A stretch of DNA of 64,000 bases from Fastidiosipila sp. (GTDB taxonomy: Bacteria > Bacillota > Clostridia > Saccharofermentanales > DTU023): positions 1-64,000 of the forward strand of contig JAAZGO010000033.1 in NCBI GenBank assembly GCA_012511175.1, read 5' to 3'. Below the pieces are notes generated by a model. It was not told the origin of the DNA, ran no database searches, and worked only from the letters and a program-made list of their open reading frames with translations. The position numbers were made by a program, and so were the translations under genes. How positions within the stretch are numbered: position 1 is the stretch's first letter; every line of letters begins with the position of its first letter. Shown one piece after another: positions 24,013 to 33,590 of this stretch.

Positions 24013-25365
24013 TCATTTCGTGAGTGAATCCATTAAGAGCTGGACAGCAGCGTCAGGGTAGGTTCGGGCAATGACGCCGCAAGACGCCATCAGATAGTCT
24101 TTGTCTATCATAACACGCACCTGGGTGGGCGGGTAAAGCCGTTCGCTGCCCGCCACTTTCAGCAATTCCTTGACCATGGGGACTACACCGGAAAGCCGGG
24201 TAAGCGCGCCGCCTGTAGCGATCAGTGTCTGAACAGCCGTCAGGTCACGCCCGCGAACGACTGTCCGCCTGCCCCGGGCGGTAAAAAGCTCGATCATGCG
24301 GCCGGCGTGCCGGTCGAGTGCCTCACGGCAGCAGGTCCGGACCAGGGGAAAGATCAGGGCTTCTTCTTCCGGCCCTTGCGGTATTTCAGGGACAGCCCGC
24401 AAGCGCTCCCTGTAGCTGTCGGGCAGGGATTCGCGTTCATCCGGCGTCATGGCCTGGATGACATGATCCCGGTTGACGAAAACACCCAGATCACCTTCAA
24501 CCGTCCGTTTGGCAAACGGTTCCGGGTTGACCCGAAAGTCAAGCAGGGCCTCATTCCCCTCCGTCACTGAATGAACGTCAGTGGTGGCACCACCTACATC
24601 GAGCGCGACCAGATCACCCAGCACAGGGTAGATCTTCTCAGCCATGGCCATGACGGCGCCCGGCGTCGGCATGATGGGGCCGGTCACCGCCTGGTGAATC
24701 CGGGACATTCCGGGAGCCTCGATAATATGCTCCTCAAATATCTCCTGAATGACATAACGGGCCGGCTCGATGTTGAGATTGTCAAGTGAGGGATAGACAT
24801 TCTCCGTCACATAAAGCTTGAGCCCGCGGCTTTTTGCCATGGAGCGGATCTCTTCATCATTGTCGCTGTTGCCCGCATATAAAAAAGGAGTCGCCGGCAT
24901 GGCCTCCGAAAGTTTCTCGAAATTAAAAAGGGCAGTCTCGCGTTCCCCGCCATCCGTTCCGCCCGCCACCATGATGATGCGGGGCTCGGCGGCCCGGACC
25001 CGTTCAATGTCGTAAAGGCGGAGCTTGCCGGATGAAACCATGCGGAGAACGGCGCCCGAACCAAGCGCCGCCTCCCGGGCGGCACGAACCGTCATTTCGG
25101 GCACCAGGCCGTGTACGGTCATGGAAAGTCCGCCTGCGGCGGAACTGGTCGCAAAGACCTCACGGGCCTCAAGGTTTTCCTGGTTCAGGAGACGGGCAAG
25201 ACGCAACCTGGCTTCTTCGAGTCCCCGGGTTACGTCGCCCTGGGGAATGGAGGTCGCCGCCGCTGCCTGTCCCAGGAAACGGGGGCGACCTTCCTTGATG
25301 CCTGTAAAAGCGTTGACAATGGTCGTTGTACTGCCAATCTCAGCGACAAGCAGATCAACTTTCAT
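24013..25365 (-). CDS. GlmL/MutL-type reactivating factor for the B12 aminomutase
   Basis: The 450-residue ASKHA-type ATPase starts with DLLVAEIGSTTTIVNAF (phosphate loop 1) and has DVGGATTDVHSV near residue 260 and an ATGGALTRL motif near residue 390. This is the GlmL/MutL group that accompanies glutamate mutase and D-ornithine or lysine aminomutase and probably swaps damaged cobalamin for fresh cofactor using ATP. The start lies three bases after the oraE stop. It sits in the same position as in known ornithine clusters, between oraE and orr. Confidence 0.92.
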   Translation of the reverse strand: MKVDLLVAEIGSTTTIVNAFTGIKEGRPRFLGQAAAATSIPQGDVTRGLEEARLRLARLLNQENLEAREVFATSSAAGGLSMTVHGLVPEMTVRAAREAALGSGAVLRMVSSGKLRLYDIERVRAAEPRIIMVAGGTDGGERETALFNFEKLSEAMPATPFLYAGNSDNDEEIRSMAKSRGLKLYVTENVYPSLDNLNIEPARYVIQEIFEEHIIEAPGMSRIHQAVTGPIMPTPGAVMAMAEKIYPVLGDLVALDVGGATTDVHSVTEGNEALLDFRVNPEPFAKRTVEGDLGVFVNRDHVIQAMTPDERESLPDSYRERLRAVPEIPQGPEEEALIFPLVRTCCREALDRHAGRMIELFTARGRRTVVRGRDLTAVQTLIATGGALTRLSGVVPMVKELLKVAGSERLYPPTQVRVMIDKDYLMASCGVIARTYPDAAVQLLMDSLTK

Positions 25366-25368
25366 TGG

Positions 25369-27624
25369 TCATGCTTCCTCCCGCAGTTCGCGGCGCCGCT
25401 TGACCAGGAAACTTGCGACATCAATGCCGTGAGCTCCGCGGCCAAATCCCGCGTCCATGCCGGATTCAACGGCTGTTTCGTTGACAACCTGTGTGCCTCC
25501 CGCAACCAGGATCAGCTGGTCGCGGACTCCTTTTTCAATGCAAGTGTCGGCCAGTTTTCTCATGTTCTCATAGTGAACATTATTGTGAGAAATAATGGTC
25601 GAGATCAGGATGGCATCGGCTTTCGTTTCAATGGCCGCATCAACCAGCTTGTCGACCGGACAGGAGGTACCCATGTAATGGTACTTGATCCCGAACCCTT
25701 CGATGCCTCCGTGCTTGATGTCCAGAATTTCCTTCATGCCGACAGAATGCTCGTCCTCGCCCACGGTGGCCGCGACCACTGTCATGGGTCTCTCATGGAC
25801 CTCTTCCCTTATCTCTGCCTCGGAAAGGGTTTCAACTTCCTCCGGCAGGACCAGCTGGGCCAGGTCAATATCAAAGCCGACCTTGCCCTTCATCTCAATG
25901 TAGGTGCCCTCGGCCGGGTGCATGACCTGGCTGTGGATGACCTCACATTCCGAGAGCGCCAGCTTTTCGCCGATGGCGATGGCGGCAGCCTCCGCGTGTC
26001 TCTTGTCACAGGGAAGCAGCATGGTCAGCACCAGGGTTCCGTCCGCCATGAATTCGACCTCCGGCCGGATCAGATTGGTGTTGTCGTAATACTTCTGCTT
26101 TTCCGCAATTCGCACATTGACGTTGTCATAGTCGTCCAGCTCATCGATGAATTGAATCTTGGACGGATCTTCAAAGGTGTCGCCGCCAATGGCTTGGCTG
26201 GCCGATTTGAATTGGGGCGGGATGTGGTTGTTGCCGAAGTGGACGGACACGGGGGCAAAGTAGTCATCGGCCCGCCGGTAGAGGGTATCGTTACCGATGC
26301 CCCCATCCAGCTCACGCGCGATACCGTCACCCTTCCGGTCGGGGTATTCCGCGCTGTCGACAAAGAAGCCGCCTTCAACCGCGCTGTAGTAGCCTCCCGT
26401 CTCCAGGATCTCCTCCATGAAGAGGATGGCCCGCTCCTTCAGCTCCCTCACCCGTTCGCCCAGGGGGCCGTCGCGGTTGATGTCCACCATCTGCCGGATG
26501 CCGTCCAGGCCATTCAAGCTCTGGCGGGCCGTATTGACCGCGTTGATATTGAAGTAGTGCCAGGGAACATTCCGGCCCTCGTCGGGCGTGATGGTCGACT
26601 GGACATCGGCAGAAGTCAGCCGGGAGATGACCATATTGAGCGTATGGGTCACGGTCGCCTCGCGCGTTTCCGACTCCATGTATTTGGTGTTTTGCTGGGC
26701 GCGGATCTTGTAGTCGGGAAAGAAATCGCGCAGGGCAACGGCGTAGGGCAGATCCAGGCGCATGCAGGGGGCAGGCGGCGCCGTCGGCGGCACGCTGGAC
26801 AGGGCGATGTTCTCGGGCTTGATTCCGCAGCGGACCGAAAAGGCCGTGTTGATGGCATGCTGGACCATGAGTTCCGGCATCACCTTCCAGGCTTCCATGG
26901 CGGTCGCGTTGGCGTTGTGGGCACCGTCGATCTGCAGCTGGCCGCCGTAGGCGATGATGGCCTTGCTCTCGCAGGCGTCGACAAAGCTCCTGATCATGTT
27001 GATGTTGCGGTAAAGCACATTGTACTGCGGGTCCTGATGGACCCCGGATACGCCCTCCTCGACGAACATGACGGCGATGTCGGGCCCCGCCACCCCTGAC
27101 ACATAGGAGTGGTAGTTGATGGGCCTGCCCACCTCATCCTCAATCAGATCGAGGGCCCGCCTGGTCGCCCGGCACTGTTTGCGGGTGATGGGAATGCCGC
27201 CGATTCCCTGAGTGGTCCCCTCGATCAGCGAATCGATGTGTGACTGGCCGGTGGTCCGGATGACCATGATATGATCGGCACCGTGCCAGGCAGCCATCCG
27301 CATGCGGCGGACATCATCCTCAAAGCGGCCGGACGCAATTTCTGTGGTAATGACGCAGTCAGGCTGGGGATCGATGTAGCCGAAACCCCGGCTTCCCGGC
27401 AGGGGCACTGACCGTTCAACCGGCTTGGACACTTCATAGTAGGTGAAATCGCCGACCACTCTCGGTTCATCGCGCTCTTCGCGCCAATGCCAGGGCCGCC
27501 TGGGTGAGTGATAATCCTCCAGACCCTCCAGGATTTTCCGGATATCCAGCCTTTCCTCCGGCTGGAGCGGAATTTTGGTTTCACGCGCCGGAACAAGGCC
27601 GCTTTTTTTCTCCTTGTCCTTCAT
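25369..27624 (-). CDS. oraE: D-ornithine 4,5-aminomutase, large subunit OraE
   Basis: The 751-residue protein carries the PLP/TIM-barrel domain and a C-terminal cobalamin-binding Rossmann domain. It moves the terminal amino group of D-ornithine to give 2,4-diaminopentanoate. The B12 motif DEHSVG is at residues 624-629, so H626 is the expected axial ligand. K637 in DIKHGG lies eleven residues later, the same spacing as H618 and K629 (PLP lysine) in C. sticklandii OraE. The start is ATG 27624, which overlaps the oraS stop as ATGA, with GGAGGTGG upstream. A longer frame running back into oraS has no support. Confidence 0.97.
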   Translation of the reverse strand: MKDKEKKSGLVPARETKIPLQPEERLDIRKILEGLEDYHSPRRPWHWREERDEPRVVGDFTYYEVSKPVERSVPLPGSRGFGYIDPQPDCVITTEIASGRFEDDVRRMRMAAWHGADHIMVIRTTGQSHIDSLIEGTTQGIGGIPITRKQCRATRRALDLIEDEVGRPINYHSYVSGVAGPDIAVMFVEEGVSGVHQDPQYNVLYRNINMIRSFVDACESKAIIAYGGQLQIDGAHNANATAMEAWKVMPELMVQHAINTAFSVRCGIKPENIALSSVPPTAPPAPCMRLDLPYAVALRDFFPDYKIRAQQNTKYMESETREATVTHTLNMVISRLTSADVQSTITPDEGRNVPWHYFNINAVNTARQSLNGLDGIRQMVDINRDGPLGERVRELKERAILFMEEILETGGYYSAVEGGFFVDSAEYPDRKGDGIARELDGGIGNDTLYRRADDYFAPVSVHFGNNHIPPQFKSASQAIGGDTFEDPSKIQFIDELDDYDNVNVRIAEKQKYYDNTNLIRPEVEFMADGTLVLTMLLPCDKRHAEAAAIAIGEKLALSECEVIHSQVMHPAEGTYIEMKGKVGFDIDLAQLVLPEEVETLSEAEIREEVHERPMTVVAATVGEDEHSVGMKEILDIKHGGIEGFGIKYHYMGTSCPVDKLVDAAIETKADAILISTIISHNNVHYENMRKLADTCIEKGVRDQLILVAGGTQVVNETAVESGMDAGFGRGAHGIDVASFLVKRRRELREEA

Positions 27625-27983
27625 GACACCACCTCCCCGAAAAGAGCTTCCGCTTCTTTCCAGTGTCTGCCCTCCGCCAGTGCCAGGCCGGTATCCCGGA
27701 TTTCCAAGCCGAGTTTTTCCGACAATTTCCAAACCACATGGCCGGCGCCGTGCGGCAGCAAGCGGTGCTCGATGACACCGCTGACGATGGCTTGAGCCTC
27801 CAGGCTTGAAAAGCCCATACGGAGAAGGACACTGCGTTCAATGGCCGGCGTTGTGTAGATTCTTCCCGCCTCGATCAGCGGATCGACTATTTTGCCGGCC
27901 AGTTCCCAAAAATAGTCATAAAGCGCTTGATCGGACAGGTCCGCCAAATGCTTTCGCCTTTCTTCAAATCCTTGATCGGTCAC
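27621..27983 (-). CDS. oraS: D-ornithine 4,5-aminomutase, small subunit OraS
   Basis: The 120-residue subunit has the conserved segments RRKHLADLSD near the N-terminus and ERSVLLRMGFSSLEAQAIV, followed by GAGHVVWKL. C. sticklandii OraS has about the same length. GTG 27983 is chosen because GGGAGGG lies six bases upstream. ATG 27989 abuts that site, and ATG 27998 has only a weak site. Together with OraE it forms the alpha2beta2 aminomutase. Confidence 0.94.
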   Translation of the reverse strand: MTDQGFEERRKHLADLSDQALYDYFWELAGKIVDPLIEAGRIYTTPAIERSVLLRMGFSSLEAQAIVSGVIEHRLLPHGAGHVVWKLSEKLGLEIRDTGLALAEGRHWKEAEALFGEVVS

Positions 27984-28010
27984 TCTCATCCCTCCCATCA
28001 CTCTTTTTGC

Positions 28011-29408
28011 CTAAAGCTCACGAAGCAGAGCCCGGGTTTCTTCCGTGCCGAGCCTGATCTCCGCAGCCATGTAGGCCAATTCTTCCTCTGACCAGCTGTC
28101 ACGGCCTTCGGCCATCCGGCGGAGGGCCGACCGCCTGAGACGCCCCATGTCATAGTCACGGACGCGGATCATGGAGGGGTGGGCCGGAAGCACGATGGAT
28201 TTTCCGGCAACTTCCTCTTCCGGGTCACCAAAGTAGATATCGATTCCATTTTGCCTTGCGAAGGTCAATTGGGGCATGGGATGCTTGCCCGCCCCTGTGT
28301 ACTCTGTCTCCTGAACAACAATGGTCTGTGACTCAGGCAGCTCACGCGAAAGCGCAAAAGCCGCCGCCAGTGAAGTGTTCCCGGCGGGACCCCGTTCGAT
28401 CCCCTCAAGCGAGGCCAGCATCTCCGTCGTATAGAAAACCTCTCCCTGTTTGACCAGCAGGTAGCGGTCGATGTAACGGAGAGCCCGGGCGGCATTGCGC
28501 GGAACATCCGAGCGGTCGGGCAGGCTGGCAAAGGGGATGCCAAAGCCTGTATGCCCTGTTGTAAAGGATTTGCGGTTGAAATCGCGGACAGACGCCATGG
28601 ACAGGCCGGAGAGGTCGACGCTGGCTGCGTAAACCCCGGTATCCTTCAAACCCGCCTTGATCAGGCCCCGGGCCGTTCCGGTCAGGTTGCCGCCTCCCGC
28701 ATGCGTCGCAATCACAATGTCGGGGATCAGGTCATAGTCCTCCCGGCACTGCCGGGCAATCTCAAGTCCCAGGGTCTCAATTCCCGCGATCGCCGAAGGG
28801 GAATAGAGCGAGGCATTGTAAAAACCTGTTTCTTCAAGCAGGCTGAGCGCGTAGTAGAAAAGCTCCGGCCCCACAGTCATCTGAATGACCTCGGCTCCCA
28901 AAGCTTCGCATTTGCGCTGTTTTTCCAGGATCTCCGGCTGCCCCTTGATGTCGCTGTCGTAGCATTCCTGGATGACAATGCATTTCAGGCCCAGACGGGC
29001 GGCCATGCTGGCAACCGCAGCGCCATAGTTGCCGGATGTCGCGGCAATGACGCCCTCATAGCCCTTGCGTTTGGCGTCCCAGACCGAGAGCGCTGCCCTC
29101 CGCGCCTTGAAGGAGCCTGAGGGGTTGGCAGCTTCATCCTTGACCAGGATCCGGGCGCCATAGCCTGGCTTGGCCAGTTTCCTTGCCAGGGCCGTGATGT
29201 TTTTCATGTCCATGAGCGGCGTATTGCCGACACCCATGTCTTTTTGAATCTCAGCCACTTCCTCGAGGGTGATTCCCACATCCCTCATCATGGCTTCATA
29301 GTCAAAGGCGATCCCCTCGCCTTCGTAGACACTGTAATCAATTCCCAGGGCCTTGCCCATAATTTCATTTTGTCTGGCCATGACGGCTTCATAAGTCATC
29401 TCTTTCAT
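28011..29408 (-). CDS. ortB: 2-amino-4-oxopentanoate thiolase, beta subunit OrtB
   Basis: The 465-residue fold-type II PLP protein has the PLP lysine in NPSGSFKARRA (about residue 101), the phosphate loop THAGGGNLTGT and ATSGNYGAAV. These resemble threonine synthase and match OrtB. With OrtA it cleaves 2-amino-4-oxopentanoate with CoA to acetyl-CoA and D-alanine. Its start overlaps the upstream stop as ATGA, so its translation is coupled to the gene that carries the OrtA domain. That fits the need for equal amounts of both subunits. Confidence 0.95.
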   Translation of the reverse strand: MKEMTYEAVMARQNEIMGKALGIDYSVYEGEGIAFDYEAMMRDVGITLEEVAEIQKDMGVGNTPLMDMKNITALARKLAKPGYGARILVKDEAANPSGSFKARRAALSVWDAKRKGYEGVIAATSGNYGAAVASMAARLGLKCIVIQECYDSDIKGQPEILEKQRKCEALGAEVIQMTVGPELFYYALSLLEETGFYNASLYSPSAIAGIETLGLEIARQCREDYDLIPDIVIATHAGGGNLTGTARGLIKAGLKDTGVYAASVDLSGLSMASVRDFNRKSFTTGHTGFGIPFASLPDRSDVPRNAARALRYIDRYLLVKQGEVFYTTEMLASLEGIERGPAGNTSLAAAFALSRELPESQTIVVQETEYTGAGKHPMPQLTFARQNGIDIYFGDPEEEVAGKSIVLPAHPSMIRVRDYDMGRLRRSALRRMAEGRDSWSEEELAYMAAEIRLGTEETRALLREL

Positions 29409-30772
29409 TCGGCGTCACCTCCAAACAAGATGTTCCGGACTTGCCGGTGCACCACCAGCAATTCGGGCACATAATCGCCGTAATCATGCGAAGGTGCAAG
29501 ATCACGGCTGGTCAGGGTGCCTTCCACCGTGCGGCCGCTCATGGTTTTCACGTGGACACGCTCTCCTGCTCTGGCCTCGTCTTCCTGGATCCAGCCTTTG
29601 GTGAAGGCGATCAAGGGCGTTTTGGCCGTGTCTTCGGGTACCTGGGGAGCCCGCTGACCGACAGGAAGGACGACCTCCTGGATCACCGCATAGTCGCCCT
29701 GTTTGAAATGGGTCTTGCGGTCACGGTCCACCTGTTCCGCGTAGCTGCCCAGGATGGCCCGGGGGACCGGCAGGTCGAGCATGGAACGGAGACCGGGTTT
29801 GGCAGACAGCACATGGGGGATCATGTTGACCACCATGGCGATGGTTCCGATTCCGCCAGGCGTCTCGGGAACAATGGACAGGTTCATATCGTAGCCATCC
29901 GCGTGGATGGTGATGTAGTCGCCGGTGCTGACGCCTTCGTCCTCGGGACAGATCTGCTGGGGGTGATCCAGATGGATAAAAACCTTGCCGTCCGCCGTCC
30001 GCCCGTAGCTTTGCTGGCGGATTCCCGCCAGATGGCCCTTTTTGGCCTCCCCATAAGCCGATTTTCGGTCAACATTGGTGATAATGGGCTCCCGTGTCTG
30101 TTCGATGTCGACAAGCTCCACCCCCATGCCGGCGGCGATCATCTCCATGGATTCAGGAAACCCTACGTGACCGGCCAGGCTGTCTTCCGCGATGCGGCGC
30201 TCGAACTCCTCCACCGAGATGCCGACTCCCTGCTCCTCCATGACCGCCTTGCCGAAGGGGGCCAGATCATTGATCCGGGCCGCTTCGATCGATTCAACGT
30301 GTTCGCAGGTTCCGCTGGTGGCCAGAATCAGGTAGTCAAGAACAAAACCGGGATTGATCCCTGTTCCGAGCACGGCAACCTTGCGCTGCCTGGCCAGGGC
30401 ATCGATCTTGTCGGACATTTCCTTATTCTGAGCCCAGGGCCAGGCCATCTCTTCAGCCGTTGAGATAATGTGGACGCCCTGCTCCAGGCAGAACATGATC
30501 TTGTCATACTGGGCGGCGACAAAGGAGTCTGTCGCCAGGATGACGATATCGCAAAGATCTTTGCGGACAATCTCCGTGATGTCTTCCGTGATGATGACAG
30601 GCGGGCGGTTCCCCCGCTCAATACCCAGATACGAATATACTTCCTGGCCGATGAGCTTGTCCCACCGGTCGCATACACCGGAGATGACAAGCCCCTTCTT
30701 TGAGGCGATCATCTTTCCGATGCCGCTGCCCATGGCGCCGAAGCCCCATAAGGCGACTCTGATATCCCGCAT
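29405..30772 (-). CDS. ord-ortA: Fused 2,4-diaminopentanoate dehydrogenase (Ord) and thiolase alpha subunit (OrtA)
   Basis: The frame encodes 455 residues with no stop between two parts. Residues 1 to about 345 are Ord: a Rossmann start (VALWGFGAMGSGIGKMI), STAEEMAWPW, LGTGINPGFVLD and an end with LDLPVPRAILG. Ord oxidatively deaminates 2,4-diaminopentanoate to 2-amino-4-oxopentanoate with NAD(P). Residues 352-455 match OrtA, including QRAPQVPEDT, GRTVEGTL and HDYGDYVPELL. The two are separate genes (ord, ortA) in C. sticklandii. A short linker (AEQVDRDRKTHF) joins them. The start is ATG 30772 with GGAGGAGGG upstream. The fusion puts consecutive pathway steps on one chain. Confidence 0.9.
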   Translation of the reverse strand: MRDIRVALWGFGAMGSGIGKMIASKKGLVISGVCDRWDKLIGQEVYSYLGIERGNRPPVIITEDITEIVRKDLCDIVILATDSFVAAQYDKIMFCLEQGVHIISTAEEMAWPWAQNKEMSDKIDALARQRKVAVLGTGINPGFVLDYLILATSGTCEHVESIEAARINDLAPFGKAVMEEQGVGISVEEFERRIAEDSLAGHVGFPESMEMIAAGMGVELVDIEQTREPIITNVDRKSAYGEAKKGHLAGIRQQSYGRTADGKVFIHLDHPQQICPEDEGVSTGDYITIHADGYDMNLSIVPETPGGIGTIAMVVNMIPHVLSAKPGLRSMLDLPVPRAILGSYAEQVDRDRKTHFKQGDYAVIQEVVLPVGQRAPQVPEDTAKTPLIAFTKGWIQEDEARAGERVHVKTMSGRTVEGTLTSRDLAPSHDYGDYVPELLVVHRQVRNILFGGDAE

Positions 30773-30822
30773 ACGCTACCCTCCTCCCTCCTGGCATCTG
30801 ATGCCTGCTGACGCTGAGTCCT

Positions 30823-31746
30823 CTATTGCAAACTGATATGTGTTCCTGTTTTACCTGCGATGCCGTCGCGGGCCCGTTCCAGTGAGGTGATCAGGGCGGT
30901 CCGGCCCTTGCCGGATTTGGCAAAAGCCATACTGGCCTCAACTTTTGGCAGCATGGATCCGGGCGCGAAGTGGCCCTCTTTCATGTAGCCTTCCATTTCT
31001 TCAACCGTGACCCGGTCCAGCCACTTTTCATCGGACTTTTCGTAATTCAAAGCTACCTTTTCGACGGCTGTCAGGATGATCAGGTAGTCGGCATCGACAA
31101 TCTCCGCCAGTATTTCCGAGGCGAAGTCCTTATCGATTACAGCCGCCACACCTTCCAGATGATTCCCTTCACGAACCACGGGAATCCCCCCGCCGCCCAC
31201 CGTGATGACTACCTGGCCTTCACGGATCAGGGCATTGACCGTCCGGTCCTCGATGACCGCGACCGGTTTGGGCGAGGCGACGACCCGGCGATAGCCGCGG
31301 CCGGCGTCTTCTTTCATGACAAAGCCGGTTTCCACCGCGATTTTTTCGGCTTCCTCCCTGCTGTAGAAAGACCCGATTGGTTTGGTCGGATTTTGAAAAG
31401 CAGGGTCATTTTTGTCCACTACCACCTGGGTCACCACGGTTGCGACCGGCAGATCCAGTCCGCGCGAAAGCAGCTCCTCGCGGAGCGCGTTTTGCAGATG
31501 ATAGCCAATGTAACCCTGGCTCATGGCGCCACATTCCGGGAAAGGCATGGGCGGCACTACACCGCTGTCAAAGGCCAGGTTAATCATGCCAACCTGAGGC
31601 CCGTTGCCGTGGGCCAGCACCAGTTCATGTCCCTCTTCGATCAAGTCCGCGATGGGGACGGCGGTCTGCCTGACTAATGCTCGCTGTTCCTGTGCTGTAT
31701 TGCCAAGGGCGTTACCGCCCAGGGCGACGACGATACGTTTTTTCAC
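30823..31746 (-). CDS. arcC: Carbamate kinase
   Basis: The 307-residue kinase of the amino acid kinase fold makes ATP from carbamoyl phosphate and ADP, the energy-yielding step of the arginine deiminase pathway. Motifs are VALGGNALGN at the N-terminus, LAHGNGPQVG, VGGGGIPVVREG and AGSMLPKVEAS. The start is GTG 31746 with GGAGG seven bases upstream. It follows the carbamoyltransferase by 45 bases and precedes ord-ortA by 50 bases, physically joining the deiminase and ornithine branches. Confidence 0.97.
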   Translation of the reverse strand: MKKRIVVALGGNALGNTAQEQRALVRQTAVPIADLIEEGHELVLAHGNGPQVGMINLAFDSGVVPPMPFPECGAMSQGYIGYHLQNALREELLSRGLDLPVATVVTQVVVDKNDPAFQNPTKPIGSFYSREEAEKIAVETGFVMKEDAGRGYRRVVASPKPVAVIEDRTVNALIREGQVVITVGGGGIPVVREGNHLEGVAAVIDKDFASEILAEIVDADYLIILTAVEKVALNYEKSDEKWLDRVTVEEMEGYMKEGHFAPGSMLPKVEASMAFAKSGKGRTALITSLERARDGIAGKTGTHISLQ

Positions 31747-31791
31747 AAAATTGCCTCCGTAGTTACTTATTCGGCATTTGCCGTGTATTTA

Positions 31792-32787
31792 TCAGCGACC
31801 GATCGTGGCGACCATGATCGCCTTAATCGAGTGCAATCTATTCTCTGCCTGGTCAAATACCCGCGAGTGCTTGCTGCGGAAAACCTCATCCGAACATTCC
31901 ATGGCGGTCAGGCCGTATTCTTCATGAATTTGCCGGCCGATACTGGTGTGAAGGTCGTGGAAAGCCGGCAGGCAGTGAAGGAAGATGACATCCGGGTTGC
32001 CCGTCATCTCAACCATTTCCATGTTGACCTGGTAGTCCCGAAGCTGGCGGATCCGCTCCTCGAACATGGCTTCTTCGCCCATGGATACCCAGACATCGGT
32101 ATAGAGCACGTCAGCTCCCCTGACAATCTCAAGCTTGTCCGAACAGGTGATGCTTCCGCCTGTCTCCCGCGCCACCTCTTTCATCTCTTCCACCAGCTTT
32201 TCTTCCGGCCACAGCTCGCGCGGCGCAAAGGCAGCAAAATCCAGGCCCAGCTTGGCGCTGCCGATCATGAGCGAGTTTCCCATGTTGTTTCGGGCGTCAC
32301 CGGCGTAAACCAGTTTAACCCGGTTAAGCGGTTTGGGTACGAACTCACGGATGGTCATCATATCAGCCAGGATCTGGGTCGGGTGGTAAAGGTCTGTCAG
32401 GCCGTTCCAGACCGGCACACCGGCGTGGGCGGCCAGCTCTTCAACTGTTTCCTGAGCAAAACCCCGGAATTCAATGCCGTCGTAGAAACGCCCCAGCACC
32501 TTGGCCGTATCCTCCACCGATTCTTTTTTGTTCATCTGCGAATCGGCCGCCCCCAGAAAGGTTACCCCCGCCCCTTCATCCATGGCGGCCACCTCAAAAG
32601 CGCAGCGGGTCCGTGTTGAGGTCTTTTCAAAGAGGAGAACGATATTTTTTCCTTTCAGCAGATCACCTGGAAGTCCGAGTCTTTTTTTTGTTTTGAGCTC
32701 GGATGCCAGGTCGAGAAGCCATCGGATTTCATCAGATGAAAAGTCCTTGAGAGTGAGAAAATGTCTGCCTTTTAAACTAATGGCCAT
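31792..32787 (-). CDS. arcB: Ornithine carbamoyltransferase (catabolic)
   Basis: The 331-residue enzyme has the carbamoyl phosphate motif EKTSTRTRCAFE near residue 55 and the ornithine-binding HCLPAFHD near residue 273. In this context it runs in the catabolic direction, splitting citrulline into ornithine and carbamoyl phosphate. AAGGAG lies seven bases before ATG 32787. It is followed by arcC. The symbol argF would apply if it works anabolically, but no arginine synthesis gene is nearby. Confidence 0.95.
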   Translation of the reverse strand: MAISLKGRHFLTLKDFSSDEIRWLLDLASELKTKKRLGLPGDLLKGKNIVLLFEKTSTRTRCAFEVAAMDEGAGVTFLGAADSQMNKKESVEDTAKVLGRFYDGIEFRGFAQETVEELAAHAGVPVWNGLTDLYHPTQILADMMTIREFVPKPLNRVKLVYAGDARNNMGNSLMIGSAKLGLDFAAFAPRELWPEEKLVEEMKEVARETGGSITCSDKLEIVRGADVLYTDVWVSMGEEAMFEERIRQLRDYQVNMEMVEMTGNPDVIFLHCLPAFHDLHTSIGRQIHEEYGLTAMECSDEVFRSKHSRVFDQAENRLHSIKAIMVATIGR

Positions 32788-32873
32788 GAGTCATCTCCTT
32801 TTCTTAGTAAATGCCGCCATAAGACTAGCCCATAACGATCGATAACACAATTTGGGCGCCCGTCAATGCTGGT

Positions 32874-33590
32874 TCAAGCCTTGGCAACGCCCAGGTAAGC
32901 GTCCTGGATCTGCGGATCGGCGGCGATCTTGGCCGCTTCATCCTCTTGCACGATGACGCCTTGTTCGAGAACGTAGGCGTAGTCTGCCACCTCCAGGGCT
33001 TTATAAGCGTTTTGTTCGACCAGGAGGATGGTCTTGCCCAAATCGTGAATGTCGTCAATGATCTTAAAAATGGTCTCAACCAGGAGAGGGGCCAGGCCAA
33101 GCGAGGGCTCATCCAGCATGACCAGGTGCGGATCACTCATGAGACCGCGTCCCATGGCCAGCATCTGTTGTTCACCCCCGGACAGGGTTCCGGCCAGCTG
33201 GCCGATCCGCTCCTCCAGACGCGGAAAAAGCTGAAAGACCGTTTCCATATCCTCTTTGATCTTTTGCTTGTCCCGCCTCTGATAGGCGCCCATCATCAGG
33301 TTTTCACGAACCGTGAGATTGGCGAAAACCAGCCGCCCCTCCGGCACTTGAGACAGGCCCAATTTGACAATTTTGTCGGGCTGCCTCGGCAGATCCTCCC
33401 CCTGGTATTTGATGCTGCCGTCCGCGTAGGGGACGACACCGCTCAAGGCATTGAGCAGGGTCGACTTTCCCGCTCCGTTGGATCCTATGATGGTGACAAT
33501 TTCGCCTTCGTTGACCTTGATGTTGACACCCCGCAGGGCATGGATACCGCCGTAGAAAACCTGGAGATCCTTGACTTCAAGCAGTGGCAT
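32874..33590 (-). CDS. livF: LIV-type ABC transporter ATPase LivF
   Basis: The 238-residue nucleotide-binding protein has Walker A GSNGAGKST, signature LSGGEQQML, Walker B LVMLDEPSLGL and the H-loop region ILLVEQNAYKAL, typical of LivF. It energises branched-chain or related amino acid import. ATG 33590 lies inside the end of livG (14-base overlap). It is last in the order J-H-M-G-F, and arcB follows after 86 bases with no clear terminator. Confidence 0.95.
   Translation of the reverse strand: MPLLEVKDLQVFYGGIHALRGVNIKVNEGEIVTIIGSNGAGKSTLLNALSGVVPYADGSIKYQGEDLPRQPDKIVKLGLSQVPEGRLVFANLTVRENLMMGAYQRRDKQKIKEDMETVFQLFPRLEERIGQLAGTLSGGEQQMLAMGRGLMSDPHLVMLDEPSLGLAPLLVETIFKIIDDIHDLGKTILLVEQNAYKALEVADYAYVLEQGVIVQEDEAAKIAADPQIQDAYLGVAKA

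Noticed and set aside
25111-27099. A 662-codon open frame on the plus strand opposite oraE and the reactivase gene
   Set aside because: It is antisense to two genes with strong family motifs and shows no recognisable domain. Long antisense frames are common in GC-rich coding DNA.
29441-30463. A 340-codon plus-strand frame opposite ord-ortA
   Set aside because: It mirrors the real gene, has no ribosome binding site and contains no known motif.
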